Below, in pieces: positions 17,385 through 27,003 of a stretch of DNA of 43,999 nucleotides. A model generated the notes under the pieces. That model was not told where the DNA came from. It was given only the letters and a program-made list of their open reading frames with translations, and made no database searches. Source of the DNA: Ramicandelaber brevisporus (Eukaryota; Kickxellomycota; Ramicandelaberales; Ramicandelaberaceae); NCBI GenBank assembly GCA_025201865.1, contig MU602781.1, positions 1 to 43,999 of the forward strand, given 5' to 3'. Each line of letters starts with the position of its first letter. The stretch's first letter is position 1. The position numbers were made by a program, and so were the translations under genes.

Positions 17385-18956
17385 ATGCTGAATCGCACGA
17401 AGCTCGTTCTTCGTTTCTCCAACCAAGCTACTGCTCTCGCCAACCGCAATCTCAGCACCAGCACTCGTACACTCATGCCCACCGCTCGTAAGCCAGTCTT
17501 GACGATTGACACGCTCAATCCACACGTAAAGAACGTGGAGTATGCTGTGCGTGGTGAGCTTGCTATCCGTGCCGAAGAGCTCAAGAACCAGCTCCACCAG
17601 GGCCAGAAGCTGCCATTCAACAAGGTTATCAACTGCAACATTGGTAACCCGCAGTCGCTTGAGCAGAGTCCGATTTCATTCTTCCGGCAGGTTGCCGCTT
17701 TGACCGAATATCCGGAGCTTGTGTACACAGCGGACGCTGCTAAGAAGGCTGCAGTATCTGCGCTGTTCCCGACCGACGCTATTGCTCGTGCCCGCACTTT
17801 GCTCGAGAGCTGCGGTGGTGCCATTGGTGCATACAGCCATTCCCAGGGTATTCCGGCTGTGCGCAAGCATGTTGCTCAGTTTATCACCGAGCGCGACGGT
17901 GGCTTCGCAGCGGATCCAAACCACATTTTCTTGACATCCGGCGCATCGTCCGGTGTTCAGCAGGTGCTGCAGTCGATCATTGAGCATGACAAGGTTGGCA
18001 TCATGATTCCAATTCCACAGTATCCGCTGTACACTGCCACTCTGTCACTGTACAATGCTCGCGCCGTGCCATACCTGCTTGACGAGACGAAGGAGTGGGG
18101 CATGGACGTTGCCGGTCTGGAGCACTCTCTTCGCGAGGCTCGCTCTCAGGGTACCGACGTTCGCGCCTTGGTGATCATCAACCCAGGCAATCCAACTGGC
18201 CAGTGCTTGAGCGAGGAGAACATGCGCGAGATTGTCAAGCTGTGCCATCGTGAGCGTCTCATTTTGCTTGCTGACGAGGTGTACCAGACCAACATTTACC
18301 AGCCAGAAACCCGCCCATTCCACAGCTTCAAGAAGGTGCTGCGCAGCATTGGCGGCGCTGTTGCCAACGAGACTGAACTGTTCTCTTTCCACTCCATCTC
18401 CAAGGGCATGATTGGCGAATGTGGTCGCCGTGGTGGCTACTTTGAGTGCACAAACATTGATCCACAGATCATTGAGCAGCTCTATAAGATTGCGTCGACC
18501 TGCTTGTGCCCCAATGTACCTGGTCAGCTTCTCGTTGATTTGATGGTACGTCCACCACAGCCAGCTGATCCATCGTATGCTCAGTACACATCTGAGATCA
18601 GCGAGATCTTCACATCTCTTCAGCGCCGTGCCTTGCGCTTGTGTGATGCCTTTAACCACATGGAGGGTGTATCCTGCAACAATGCTCAAGGCGCCATGTA
18701 CCTGTTCCCGCGCATTCGCCTGCCAAAGAAGGCCATCAAGGCTGCTGAGGAGGTTGGCAAGAAGCCAGATGACTTCTATAGCATGGCATTGTTGAATGCT
18801 ACGGGTGTTTGTGTTGTTCCAGGCAGTGGTTTCGGACAGGAGCCGGACACTTGGCATTTCCGGTCCACGTTCTTGCCACCAGAGAAGGACATGCAGACAT
18901 TTATCGATCTGCTTGGCAAGTTCCACGCTGACTTTATGAACAAGTATCGTGATTAA
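17385..18956 (+). CDS. ALT1: Alanine aminotransferase, probably mitochondrial
   Basis: A 523-aa PLP enzyme exchanging amino groups between alanine/2-oxoglutarate and pyruvate/glutamate. The N-terminus (about 1-38) is rich in Arg/Ser/Thr/Asn with no acidic residues, a mitochondrial presequence. The fold-type I body has GNPQSLEQSPISFFRQV, TSGASSGVQQVLQ, INPGNPTGQCLSEENM, LADEVYQTNIY and the PLP-lysine motif SISKGMIGECGRRGGYFE (Lys340), all as in the alanine aminotransferase subgroup. Near the end VVPGSGFGQEPDTWHFRSTFLPPE supplies the carboxylate-binding Arg region. Length matches the family. ATG at 17385 is the first in frame. Codon use is strongly biased to G/C-ending codons. It converges on the RABL3-like gene, with 85 bp between stops. 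Confidence 0.95.
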   Translation: MLNRTKLVLRFSNQATALANRNLSTSTRTLMPTARKPVLTIDTLNPHVKNVEYAVRGELAIRAEELKNQLHQGQKLPFNKVINCNIGNPQSLEQSPISFFRQVAALTEYPELVYTADAAKKAAVSALFPTDAIARARTLLESCGGAIGAYSHSQGIPAVRKHVAQFITERDGGFAADPNHIFLTSGASSGVQQVLQSIIEHDKVGIMIPIPQYPLYTATLSLYNARAVPYLLDETKEWGMDVAGLEHSLREARSQGTDVRALVIINPGNPTGQCLSEENMREIVKLCHRERLILLADEVYQTNIYQPETRPFHSFKKVLRSIGGAVANETELFSFHSISKGMIGECGRRGGYFECTNIDPQIIEQLYKIASTCLCPNVPGQLLVDLMVRPPQPADPSYAQYTSEISEIFTSLQRRALRLCDAFNHMEGVSCNNAQGAMYLFPRIRLPKKAIKAAEEVGKKPDDFYSMALLNATGVCVVPGSGFGQEPDTWHFRSTFLPPEKDMQTFIDLLGKFHADFMNKYRD

Positions 18957-19041
18957 GCCACACTTCAATTAGAGTTATCATTACCATTATTGGTTTTCTT
19001 TTTTATAGAAAAATAGAATTTACACATCCTATAAATGTAAT

Positions 19042-19977
19042 CTAGTGAGGAATTGGTGTCGATGAGTAAGAACCGGTGGACCGAATCCGAGGCATCGATG
19101 AAGTGTTTCCAAAGCCATCGCTGCCTGGTAGATGAATCTGAACACCCGGTGCTCTTCCTTTTGGCCGAGATCCTGTCGCCATTGCTGGCAATCCTCCTGT
19201 ACTGACATTTAGAGGATCAATTCTCTCTTTATCGATAGAGAGGTGAAGTGAACTTGTGGTTGGTGTTTGGTGTTTGTTCCATGCTGATGTCGAAACTGAA
19301 GCTGAGCCCGATCTCGTGTGTTCTGCAACATCATCCAAGAATGACTCGAGGGACATTGATGCTGCTTTGTCGAGAGAATCGGCGTACATTGATGTCGAGA
19401 TGCACCTCGCACCTAAATCTTCAGACATGGCTGTGATGATGTGCGACGAGGCAGCTGGTGATCCAATATCAGTCTTTGATCCAACAATTAGAACTGGAAA
19501 CGGCAGTCTTCCCGCTGCGCTATCATCCGCAATCGACAATTCAAACCCATCTCCGCTTCCATTTGTTGGTCGAGGTGGGTACAATGCTGATGAGCCTGTT
19601 CCACTGAATGAGATTCTCAAAGCAGATTGTAATTCCTCCACCCATCCCCTCAAGTTTGACGCGGTACGCGTATTAGTGACATCGTAAACCAGAACGAGTC
19701 CATTGATGGGAGCTGCCCGATAGACTGCATGTCGTCTTTGTGGCCGGTCTCGGTCTCGTGCCTGAATGTCCACAATTTCGAGCCACGTCTTGCGAGACCC
19801 TGACCGGTTGGAATGAAGACTGACAGAGAGCGTAAAGCCGCTGGTAGTTGCAAGATCGCCATTGTTGTTGCTGCCGTTGCTGATCGCGCTGCCTTTGGAT
19901 AGTAGTTGCCGGATAACTGTCGATTTGCCGGTATTGTTGTCGCCTACAACAAGAATGCGCGCAGATGACGACGCCAT
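19042..19977 (-). CDS. Rab-like small GTPase, RABL3 type
   Basis: A 311-aa protein; the start at 19977 (MASSSARILVVGD) is preferred over an in-frame hydrophobic extension to 20073 that reads like leader. The P-loop is GDNNTGKST (12-20). The switch II region reads LEIVDIQARDRD instead of the classic DTAGQ, losing the catalytic glutamine position; RABL3 proteins have similarly altered motifs. A PINGLVLVYDVTNTRTASNLRGWVEEL segment and GSKTD (the NKxD equivalent) complete the fold at about 160-175. The last 120 residues are Ser/Pro/Gly-rich and disordered, with no C-terminal prenylation Cys. RABL3 family proteins are linked to prenylation control of other small GTPases; transferring that role here is inference. 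It is a same-strand neighbour of NSE4. Confidence 0.78.
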   Translation of the reverse strand: MASSSARILVVGDNNTGKSTVIRQLLSKGSAISNGSNNNGDLATTSGFTLSVSLHSNRSGSRKTWLEIVDIQARDRDRPQRRHAVYRAAPINGLVLVYDVTNTRTASNLRGWVEELQSALRISFSGTGSSALYPPRPTNGSGDGFELSIADDSAAGRLPFPVLIVGSKTDIGSPAASSHIITAMSEDLGARCISTSMYADSLDKAASMSLESFLDDVAEHTRSGSASVSTSAWNKHQTPTTSSLHLSIDKERIDPLNVSTGGLPAMATGSRPKGRAPGVQIHLPGSDGFGNTSSMPRIRSTGSYSSTPIPH

Positions 19978-20097
19978 CTCATTGAAGCTGGTCAAAGTTA
20001 AAAAAAAAGGAAAATTAAAAAAAATTAATAGGAAAGAAAGAAAAGAGTATGGATACAAGACATTGGTGAGCAAAGCTATAAAGAAAGAAGGTGCGAT

Positions 20098-21189
20098 TTA
20101 ACCAACAAATTTTCCATTAATGCTAGTTCCAGCAATTGTGGTTTCAGCACGATGCGGAATGATCGGTTCTGTAATATTAAACACTTTGATCAGTTTCTGC
20201 CAAGTTGGATGATCCATTTCCATAATAAACTGTCTCTTTTTAAGCTCGCCTGTAGCATAGTCTTCGTCGGTTGGCGGCTGAGATGCAAATATGATAGGGA
20301 AACCTTGTTCATCATCAATTGCAGCTTTGCCATCTCTGATTAAAAATGAAATGTAAAATAAGTTCTCCACAGTTTGTCCAAACGAATATGGATTGATTGC
20401 AAAGTGGAAGAAATTAATGCCTCCAGCCTCCAATTCCAGTCTGTCATAAACCGCTTTGACATTGCGAGATGTTTCATTCTCTTGTTTGACAATATCGGTT
20501 GCCTGCAATTCCTGAGGACGCTCCAATTCTGCCACAACTTGTTTGGTGCGCTTTTGCCGCTCTGCAACTCTGCGAGTGCGCTGTTGAGTTTCTAATGGAC
20601 CCAACATCAAATCCATAGCGGGAACGCGACGTGAATACTGAGTAAAGGCGCGACTGATGTTTCCCCATGAGCGAGCCAGCTCTTGGCCATGAACACGCAA
20701 TATCACTTCACCATCATCGTCATTGCCCTCAAATTCTGTAGATGGAGATGCAGAGTGAGCCACCATCTGACCAGCTGCATTGCGCTTTTTTGATGCAGTT
20801 GTTGCTGCTGCCACTGGTGTTGCGCTTTCGCTAGATTGATTCATGGCTGATTTCTCAGCAACATCTCCACCTGAATTCAGCAATGTGCGCAGTCTCTTAG
20901 TGAAATCAGCTTTACTAAATGCAGTTGTTTTTACACGCAATTGCTGGGCTCTTTCTGCACCAAGACCAGAAGTAGTCATGAGCAACTTTGCATCCAGTGT
21001 AGCTTCGTAGGTTCCATGTACTTTTGAGAAGAGTCGATTGGCATTTTCCACCGTCTTCAGTAAGGCACTTGCATCTGACGTTGTGAGTTCTCGTCTGTTT
21101 TCATCGGTTGATTCAAGAAGCTCGCGGTACTTGCGACGAAGAGTACGACGCTGCTCCTCCTCTTCCATCCGTTCAAGTGGTGTTGACAT
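20098..21189 (-). CDS. NSE4: SMC5/6 complex kleisin subunit Nse4
   Basis: A 363-aa protein, start ATG at 21189 (MSTPLERMEEEEQRR). Nse4 bridges the Smc5 and Smc6 heads with Nse1/Nse3 and supports recombination repair and replication-fork stability in the nucleus. The N-terminal helical region includes LLKTVENANRLFSKVHGTYEATLDAKLLMTT (about 43-75), the Nse3-binding region of the family. A low-complexity centre follows (about 125-165). The C-terminal winged-helix Nse4 domain runs from about 255 to 345, with the diagnostic INFFHFAINPYSFGQTVENLFYISFLIRDG. Length is typical. It is divergent from an F-box gene with 154 bp between ATGs, and 120 bp from the RABL3-like start downstream. Confidence 0.93.
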   Translation of the reverse strand: MSTPLERMEEEEQRRTLRRKYRELLESTDENRRELTTSDASALLKTVENANRLFSKVHGTYEATLDAKLLMTTSGLGAERAQQLRVKTTAFSKADFTKRLRTLLNSGGDVAEKSAMNQSSESATPVAAATTASKKRNAAGQMVAHSASPSTEFEGNDDDGEVILRVHGQELARSWGNISRAFTQYSRRVPAMDLMLGPLETQQRTRRVAERQKRTKQVVAELERPQELQATDIVKQENETSRNVKAVYDRLELEAGGINFFHFAINPYSFGQTVENLFYISFLIRDGKAAIDDEQGFPIIFASQPPTDEDYATGELKKRQFIMEMDHPTWQKLIKVFNITEPIIPHRAETTIAGTSINGKFVG

Positions 21190-21343
21190 TTCTATTGTAG
21201 ATGCTAATCACTGATTCTAAAGCTGATGCTTTTGTTTGATGTTGTTGTTGTTGTTGTTGTTGTTGACGACTACCTTCTGTTATTGTTTTTTGTTTTTTGT
21301 TTTTTGTTATTGCTTTCTTTTTTTTTTACTTGAGCAGCCAGCT
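21190..21343. promoter_or_regulatory. Bidirectional promoter: NSE4 / F-box gene, with (TTG)n
   Basis: Contains a (GTT)n run (about 21242-21265), repeated GTTTTTT words and a T-rich tract ending TTGAGCAG at 21330-21337. That end could be a splice acceptor, but no upstream exon fits in the space to the divergent NSE4 start. Confidence 0.45.
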
Positions 21344-23941
21344 ATGGATGATGTGTTTCTTTTGACGTTTGATGAGTACGTGGACAGCGTTACGCGTGCA
21401 GCTATTCAGCTGGTATGCAGGCACTGGCGGGAGCTTGTCCTGGTGATATCTAGACGCTCTGCACAGCTATGTGTGTTTCATCACTGCTCAGCTGATCACC
21501 CGCTGTACCAATACGTCATTGACCCTGAACGTCTTCAACGTGTTCATATAATGTCATGTGTGCCTCTCAGAGGGTCCTTGCGTGTGCCGGTTGCGATGCA
21601 ACACCCAACTTCAGCAACTTCGGGGTCAGCGACTCTGTTTGACAGTGACATGGGCGGAGTCAATATCGGACGAAGCATCAGCACAAGCAGTAGCAACACT
21701 AGCAGCAACAGTAGAAGTGCCAGTCAATGTAGACAGCGATCCTCGGTAGAAATGACGCGTACAATGAGTATTAGTAGCGATACTTCTGATTTTGAAGATG
21801 GCGGCAGCCACAGCGTGAGAGGACGTCTTCCGTCATCTGCTTCATCTCATCAATATAGACCACAGCAGCAATACACTCCTCGGCTGTCATATCAGTACCA
21901 CGAACCACCGGTCAGTTTGTCGCCTGTCCAGTATTTTACAAGGAGTGCATTGGAGTTTCTGGCTCGGCACTGCTCATCCATCAGCCGAATTGGAATCACG
22001 CTAGGTGCGCATGTTGCAAACGATGGACCGCCCAGCAGCGTGTTAGTGGAGCCCTCGACTCTGCAGTGCCAGCAGGATATAATGACATTGTTGGACAGTA
22101 TAATGGGTTCATTTGGGCTGCGTCTATCACAGCTGTCATTTGAATCTCATTACACATTAACCATGAACCCATTTGATCAAATTAGAATAATGAATTGGAC
22201 TGCCGAACAGCAATCTCTGCGCAGACTGGACATTGTGCTCCACAGACCGCCACGCACACTCACCCTTCGACGAAGAGGAAGCACACCATCTGCGTCGCCA
22301 ACCCTATCCCACTCCAGTGCAGCGTCAACGCCAACCACAACGACCACTCCAATGCCTCGACAGCGTACTCAGCGTGCAGGAGCAGGTGCGAGAACTGCCG
22401 CGTCTGAGCCAAGCTGGACCGTTGGCACTGACTCTGAGAGTGAAAGCGGCGGCCCAAGCAGCGATCCTGTTCCGTATCTCTCACTGGAAGTTCCCCAGCG
22501 AGTCAACACTGTTGGTGGACCGAATCGTGTGGCGCTTATGGTTGGACGCTCGCTGTCTACACCATCTCTTGTTCATGCACCTGCGTTAACATCGTTCCCG
22601 CCTCCTTTATCCACTGTGGAGTGGCGTCCCATCATTCCAACTCTGCGATACTTGACTATAAAGTCCACTCAGTGCTCATCATCTCAGCTGCTCAGCATTT
22701 TGGATGAGACACCCAACTTGACTCATCTTGTGTATGAAGTTGCAGCTATGCAGTCAGTCTCTTCATCAATCCTGGTATCTGCCATTCAGTCTACTCGATG
22801 CGTGCACTCTCTGCAGTCAATCAGTTTACAGGGCAGTCCGCCTTCATCATACAACGACATGAAAGAATTTGACGCAGCTAGATTCGCCTCCCTGCGCACA
22901 CTGCGTCTACTATGGAAGCTGCCAATTGCCGCTGAGCCTATTGGACTTAATCGACGTCCCATCAATGCGTCGTTGTTTGTGTCCACTCGCACGCCACCTC
23001 TTCCCGAGCCACTGAATGCTGGGTCGCCATCTCCTTCTACCTCGTCAACATCAGCGTCAGTATCGGCGTCATCAACCACATCTGGGCCGTTCCTGGCACC
23101 GATTGAGTACTTGTTGGACTCAGGCTCTCCTCTTGAAACGTTAACTTTACTGGAGCTTAATTGCTCATGGTCAGCTTATGGCGGATATTCCAATGGATCA
23201 TCGGCAATGCTCTCTTCGATTCCACTTGAACGCCTGAACGAGATTCATTCGTCAATGGGGACTGCGTTTATCCGCATTCCACAGTGCTGTCCAATGCTAC
23301 AACATTTGGCTATAACCGCTGCCTCATTCATCGATGACTCTGTATTTGCTCAGTTTGCCAAATCAGCTGCACGTGTATCCAAATGGCCATTGCAGAATCT
23401 CCAGCTGAGTGGATTAACTCCAGAGTACTTGACTAATATCTACAATACTAACACCGAAATGGGCAACACTACAAAGAGCTCAACACTGACATTCCACTCT
23501 CTTACATCTCGCCGCAGAATTGACTGGAATGCATCGTTCCCCGCCATCCGCAGCATCAGTCTGCGTGATATGGTGGTGTTTGGTCGGAACTTTGCAAAGT
23601 ATGACACCCATCATCATCATCATCATAACCAGAATGACTACTATCAACAGCTACACCAAGACCAGCAGTATCAGCTGCAGCGCATTGGAGGCGATTCTCA
23701 GCTATCTTCAGCTGCAGTTGGTCCGCAAATTTGGCGAGTTGACAACCGCGTAAACGATATTGGCTTGCGCACCGCTCATTGGATTAGCAGCATGCCTCAC
23801 TTCACTGAGCTCACCATCCGCGCTGGATACGCAGACCGTCCATTTGATGAGCATACCTTGACGAGCTTCTGGGAGATGCTGTGCCACAGCGTCCGTGTCC
23901 ACGTGCCCCATGTCAAACTTCGTCGAGCAGAAAAAATTTAA
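21344..23941 (+). CDS. F-box protein with leucine-rich repeat-like body
   Basis: An 865-aa protein; start at 21344 (MDDVFLLTFDEYVDSV). The frame extends to an ATG at 21239, but that stretch is translated (TTG)n/T-rich DNA. Residues 1-35 read as an F-box lacking only its first Leu-Pro (FDEYVDSVTRAAIQLVCRHWREL), which in the family binds Skp1 in SCF ubiquitin ligases. Then a disordered Ser-rich part (about 95-200), and from about 200 to the end irregular leucine-rich segments such as LRYLTIKSTQCSSSQLLSIL, LQSISLQGS, LETLTLLELNC, LQHLAITAASF and LQNLQLSGL, like the substrate-binding repeats of F-box/LRR proteins. An insertion carries a His run (nt 23609-23629). The substrate is unknown. The F-box assignment is by motif; confidence in the gene is higher than in the role. 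Confidence 0.8.
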   Translation: MDDVFLLTFDEYVDSVTRAAIQLVCRHWRELVLVISRRSAQLCVFHHCSADHPLYQYVIDPERLQRVHIMSCVPLRGSLRVPVAMQHPTSATSGSATLFDSDMGGVNIGRSISTSSSNTSSNSRSASQCRQRSSVEMTRTMSISSDTSDFEDGGSHSVRGRLPSSASSHQYRPQQQYTPRLSYQYHEPPVSLSPVQYFTRSALEFLARHCSSISRIGITLGAHVANDGPPSSVLVEPSTLQCQQDIMTLLDSIMGSFGLRLSQLSFESHYTLTMNPFDQIRIMNWTAEQQSLRRLDIVLHRPPRTLTLRRRGSTPSASPTLSHSSAASTPTTTTTPMPRQRTQRAGAGARTAASEPSWTVGTDSESESGGPSSDPVPYLSLEVPQRVNTVGGPNRVALMVGRSLSTPSLVHAPALTSFPPPLSTVEWRPIIPTLRYLTIKSTQCSSSQLLSILDETPNLTHLVYEVAAMQSVSSSILVSAIQSTRCVHSLQSISLQGSPPSSYNDMKEFDAARFASLRTLRLLWKLPIAAEPIGLNRRPINASLFVSTRTPPLPEPLNAGSPSPSTSSTSASVSASSTTSGPFLAPIEYLLDSGSPLETLTLLELNCSWSAYGGYSNGSSAMLSSIPLERLNEIHSSMGTAFIRIPQCCPMLQHLAITAASFIDDSVFAQFAKSAARVSKWPLQNLQLSGLTPEYLTNIYNTNTEMGNTTKSSTLTFHSLTSRRRIDWNASFPAIRSISLRDMVVFGRNFAKYDTHHHHHHNQNDYYQQLHQDQQYQLQRIGGDSQLSSAAVGPQIWRVDNRVNDIGLRTAHWISSMPHFTELTIRAGYADRPFDEHTLTSFWEMLCHSVRVHVPHVKLRRAEKI

Positions 23942-24025
23942 ACCATTTATACTCCACGCGCTCAAAAAATATCGATGATTTTTATTTTTTAAAAAAAAAT
24001 TTCAACCAGTCATCGGACGACTTGC

Positions 24026-24047
24026 CACACACACACACACACACACA
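24026..24047. repeat. (CA)11 microsatellite
   Basis: An uninterrupted CA run in the interval between the F-box gene and TCTP, about 170 bp upstream of the TCTP start. Confidence 0.9.
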
Positions 24048-24215
24048 GCATACATGCACACACACCGCAAGCAGCGAGTAGATCTACATGCGATGGTGAG
24101 CCTCGTGTGCCACGCACACGGACACTCTTCGCCTGCTGTTGTTCACTACCAACCCTCCTCACAGTAAAAATATCCACGCGATAATCTACAAACTACCTAC
24201 TTACTTACCTAACTA

Positions 24216-24719
24216 ATGCGCATTTTCATTGACAAGCTCACCGGTGACGAGGTCGGTTCCGATGCCTTCAAGAAGGTCGAGATCAACGAGTTCCTCTTCA
24301 AGCTCGAGGGTGCCTTGATTACCGTTGGCGGTGACGACGACTTCGATATTGGTGCCAACCCATCTGCTGAGGATGGCGGTGATGCCGGCGTCGATGCCAG
24401 CGACAAGGTTCAGGTTGTCAACGTTGTCCACTCTTGCGAGCTCCAGGAGACCTCCTTCGACAAGAAGTCTCTCCAGGTCTACTTCAAGGACTTCTTCAAG
24501 AAGATGGCCGAGCACGTCCCAGCTGACAAGATGGACGGCTTCAAGGCTGCTGCCACCGCCTTCGCCAAGGAGGTCCTCGGCAACCTCAAGGACTGGCAGT
24601 TCTTCACTGGCAAGAACATGGACCCAGATGGTCTGACTCTCTTCCTCAACTACGACAAGGAGACCGATGCTCCATACCTTGTCTACTTCACCCACGCCAT
24701 CAAGGAAGAGAAGGTGTAA
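24216..24719 (+). CDS. TMA19: Translationally controlled tumour protein homologue
   Basis: A 167-aa cytosolic, ribosome-associated protein; the family is abundant and growth- and stress-regulated. It begins MRIFIDKLTGDEVGSDAF and has the acidic flexible loop (about 45-65, NPSAEDGGDAG), the helical hairpin around ETSFDKKSLQVYFKDFFKKM and MDGFKAAATAFAKEVL, and the signature-like FFTGKNMDPDGLTLFLNY near residues 128-145. Length equals the family norm. Codon use is extreme (nearly all C-ending), consistent with very high expression. The leader is a run of CTACCTACTTACTTACC just before the ATG. It converges with the T5orf172 gene; 80 bp separate the stops. Confidence 0.97.
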   Translation: MRIFIDKLTGDEVGSDAFKKVEINEFLFKLEGALITVGGDDDFDIGANPSAEDGGDAGVDASDKVQVVNVVHSCELQETSFDKKSLQVYFKDFFKKMAEHVPADKMDGFKAAATAFAKEVLGNLKDWQFFTGKNMDPDGLTLFLNYDKETDAPYLVYFTHAIKEEKV

Positions 24720-24799
24720 GAAATGAAAAAAAAAATTGTATCAAAAGTACCAAGATCTTTTTTTTTTAATGCGATTCTTGACATGATCGAAGAGGAACG

Positions 24800-26146
24800 T
24801 TATTTCATATCGTAGCCAAGCTTGATGAGTTTGATGTAATACTGGATGACGAGCCGGATGTTGGTGTGCGGCCATCGGATGCCGTCGTTATCCTTGAACC
24901 ATTCCTTGTGTCTGGTGCCACAGTGACACGAAATGGGGACATTTCCAAACGATTCGTCCGACAGGTGTGCGTGGATTAGTGCTTCGGCAAGGCCAACCTT
25001 CTTGGTGCGGGTGGCTGAGGGGAAGTCGTACGTCTCGCCCATTCCGCGAGATGCTGTCGAGCTGGAGTCGTTGTCGTCATGATTCTGATCCTGCGATGCA
25101 ATTCTGGTGAAGGCATCGAGAAGGAGGCTGCGCTGCGCCTTGGGCTGTTCAGGGAAGACTTCGAGCAAGTCGATGGGCATTTGGCATTGTCGCGACCACT
25201 GGATCATGCGCTTCGACACATTGACAGCTTTGCCAATCTTGTATAGCACATCTGGCGAGCGATCGGCTGCGGAGCGGCCGCTGCCAATGCGCAGCTTCTC
25301 CATTGTCTGTGCCAGAGACTCGAATGCGCCGGATGCCACAGACTGCAGCAGACTGCGAATGAGTGCGCGCGTGCTGGGTGTGACATAGTGCTGGAAACAG
25401 TAGATGAATCCAGGCGTGTCCGCCGATGATGCTGGCGCGGTGAGTATCTCCAGCACTTTTGCTTGGGCGGAGCGCGACAGCGACGGATCAATAAACTTCT
25501 TTGCAACAGACATGTTGTCCACAAAGTCGACCCGCTGGTTATCAGGATAGTTATGCACAAAGTTGTAGAGGAATGTGTTCTGCTCAACACGCTTGCTGTG
25601 GATGGAATCGACCATTGCCTGCAGCCCGGCATTGAGCTTGGGTTTGAGGGCAACTGCCACGGCGAGCCCTGACGGTGCAGGGGTAGCGGTGGAGACATTG
25701 TTGTCATCGCTGCCTTCGTGGTGCAGCTTGCCGGAAATGTAGCCAGTCACCATGGCTGAAGCAGACGGCTCAGGAAGCATCTGGTCACGATGGGATGAAC
25801 AGTACAGCACAGTCTGTCGACCAGTGTCGTTGTAGCACATTCGGCTGCATCTCGAACCGTCCGCCTTGACGCCGCTGCATTGCAACTTCTGCAGCGCATG
25901 TGTATTCGATGGTGATTCAATAGCTGGTGATGGCTGTGGTGGCTGTGAGTGCTTCGCGGGCTTGGCTGGGGAGGATGGAGTCGAAGAGCTAACAGCAATG
26001 GGAGTGGCAGAGTCCTTAAACTGGGCAGGGACGTGTCGGCCACAAAAGTAGTGCGGGTCAAAGTCAGCAACGTAGTATTTGGCCGGGCTGGGACACTGCT
26101 CAGAGCTGCCCTTCGCCTTGGGAGCTTTGCAGGTCTGCTGGCTCAT
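24800..26146 (-). CDS. T5orf172 (GIY-YIG-like) domain protein with two Cys/His modules
   Basis: A 448-aa protein starting MSQQTCKAPKAKGS. Two N-terminal zinc-module-like blocks are seen: Cys6, Cys18, Cys35, His38 and Cys90, Cys100/104, Cys116, His119, each ending C-x2-H. After a Ser/Pro linker and a helical region (about 165-235) comes a T5orf172/DUF1766 domain from about 240. It has GFIYCFQ (the GIY-like strand), YKIGKAVNVSKRMIQWSRQC (the YIG/Arg part), GLAEALIHAHL (candidate catalytic Glu/His) and CHCGTRHKEWF. Fungal members (Mug113-like) combine such Cys modules with this nuclease-superfamily fold. Their biochemical activity is poorly known; nuclease action is inference. C-terminal QYYIKLIKLGYDMK completes the domain. 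Confidence 0.82.
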   Translation of the reverse strand: MSQQTCKAPKAKGSSEQCPSPAKYYVADFDPHYFCGRHVPAQFKDSATPIAVSSSTPSSPAKPAKHSQPPQPSPAIESPSNTHALQKLQCSGVKADGSRCSRMCYNDTGRQTVLYCSSHRDQMLPEPSASAMVTGYISGKLHHEGSDDNNVSTATPAPSGLAVAVALKPKLNAGLQAMVDSIHSKRVEQNTFLYNFVHNYPDNQRVDFVDNMSVAKKFIDPSLSRSAQAKVLEILTAPASSADTPGFIYCFQHYVTPSTRALIRSLLQSVASGAFESLAQTMEKLRIGSGRSAADRSPDVLYKIGKAVNVSKRMIQWSRQCQMPIDLLEVFPEQPKAQRSLLLDAFTRIASQDQNHDDNDSSSTASRGMGETYDFPSATRTKKVGLAEALIHAHLSDESFGNVPISCHCGTRHKEWFKDNDGIRWPHTNIRLVIQYYIKLIKLGYDMK

Positions 26147-27003
26147 CAGAAGAGCAAAGATGCGAGATGAGAAGCACGAGCCAAATCAAGAGAAAAACAA
26201 AAAAACAAAAAGCAAAGAGCAAAAGGCAAAGTGCAAAAAAGAAAACAGAGAATGAGGAGGTGACACGAAGTGTGTACCTGCATGCATAAATTTACAATCA
26301 GTCACTCAACCTCTCATAACTCGCAGTAGGCATCTTGTTGACTGACATTGCAGGCATCAGTTGATTTAAGTGCACGCCTTTCAGTTCACTTTGATCCAAA
26401 TATGAATGTTGAGTTTTACTCGTCATCAATCAAACTGTTCAAGTTCACTCACTAACACTTTATTTTTCTGATTCTCTAACCAGTACAACTGTTAGTCGTA
26501 GATATCTGGTTGTATTCTGCAGAGCATCATCAGGGTATCCTCCAACGTAATCTGTTGACTCAGTGAGTGTGCTGCGTTACACGAGAGTATCAACTGTTGA
26601 CTTTGCCATCCATACACTACTCTTCTATGTTAATCTCCGGGGAAAGGGCGACGGAGCAGCTGTCACGGTAAAACATAGCTGCCGATACTCACCCTCCTAT
26701 CCGGTTCCCTTTCACCAATGTGTAATCAAAAAATAGACGGTGGTTATTTGTTGTGGAAGTTACACTGATTGCAAGCCATCCTTCGATCGCTCACCACAAG
26801 ACTCGAGTGCCGAACGCCTACTGGCTGCTACGCTCCGAGATGTGTACTAGAGCCGGGTTCCAATGCTTGTGTTTGTCAGCAGTGTGGTAGTGTGGTAGTG
26901 TAAAGTGTTTTGTGTGGTAGATGACGATATTGCAGAATTCGAATGTTCAAGAGCTCCGCCGTGAACCGATTGTCGACAACATCCATCCTCCCAATCACAA
27001 GAC

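Noticed and set aside
21239-21343. Hydrophobic N-terminal extension of the F-box protein, resembling a signal anchor
   Set aside because: It is the translation of (TTG)n and GTTTTTT repeats; an F-box protein is not expected to be membrane-inserted this way.
26556-26562. TGACTCA (Gcn4/AP-1 site) in the 26.1-27.2 kb gap
   Set aside because: Single 7-bp match in about 1 kb, more than 650 bp from the next start codon; could be chance.
26580-26830. Possible snRNA or other structured RNA
   Set aside because: GATACTCACC resembles a U1 5' end superficially, but no Sm site or matching stems were found by eye.
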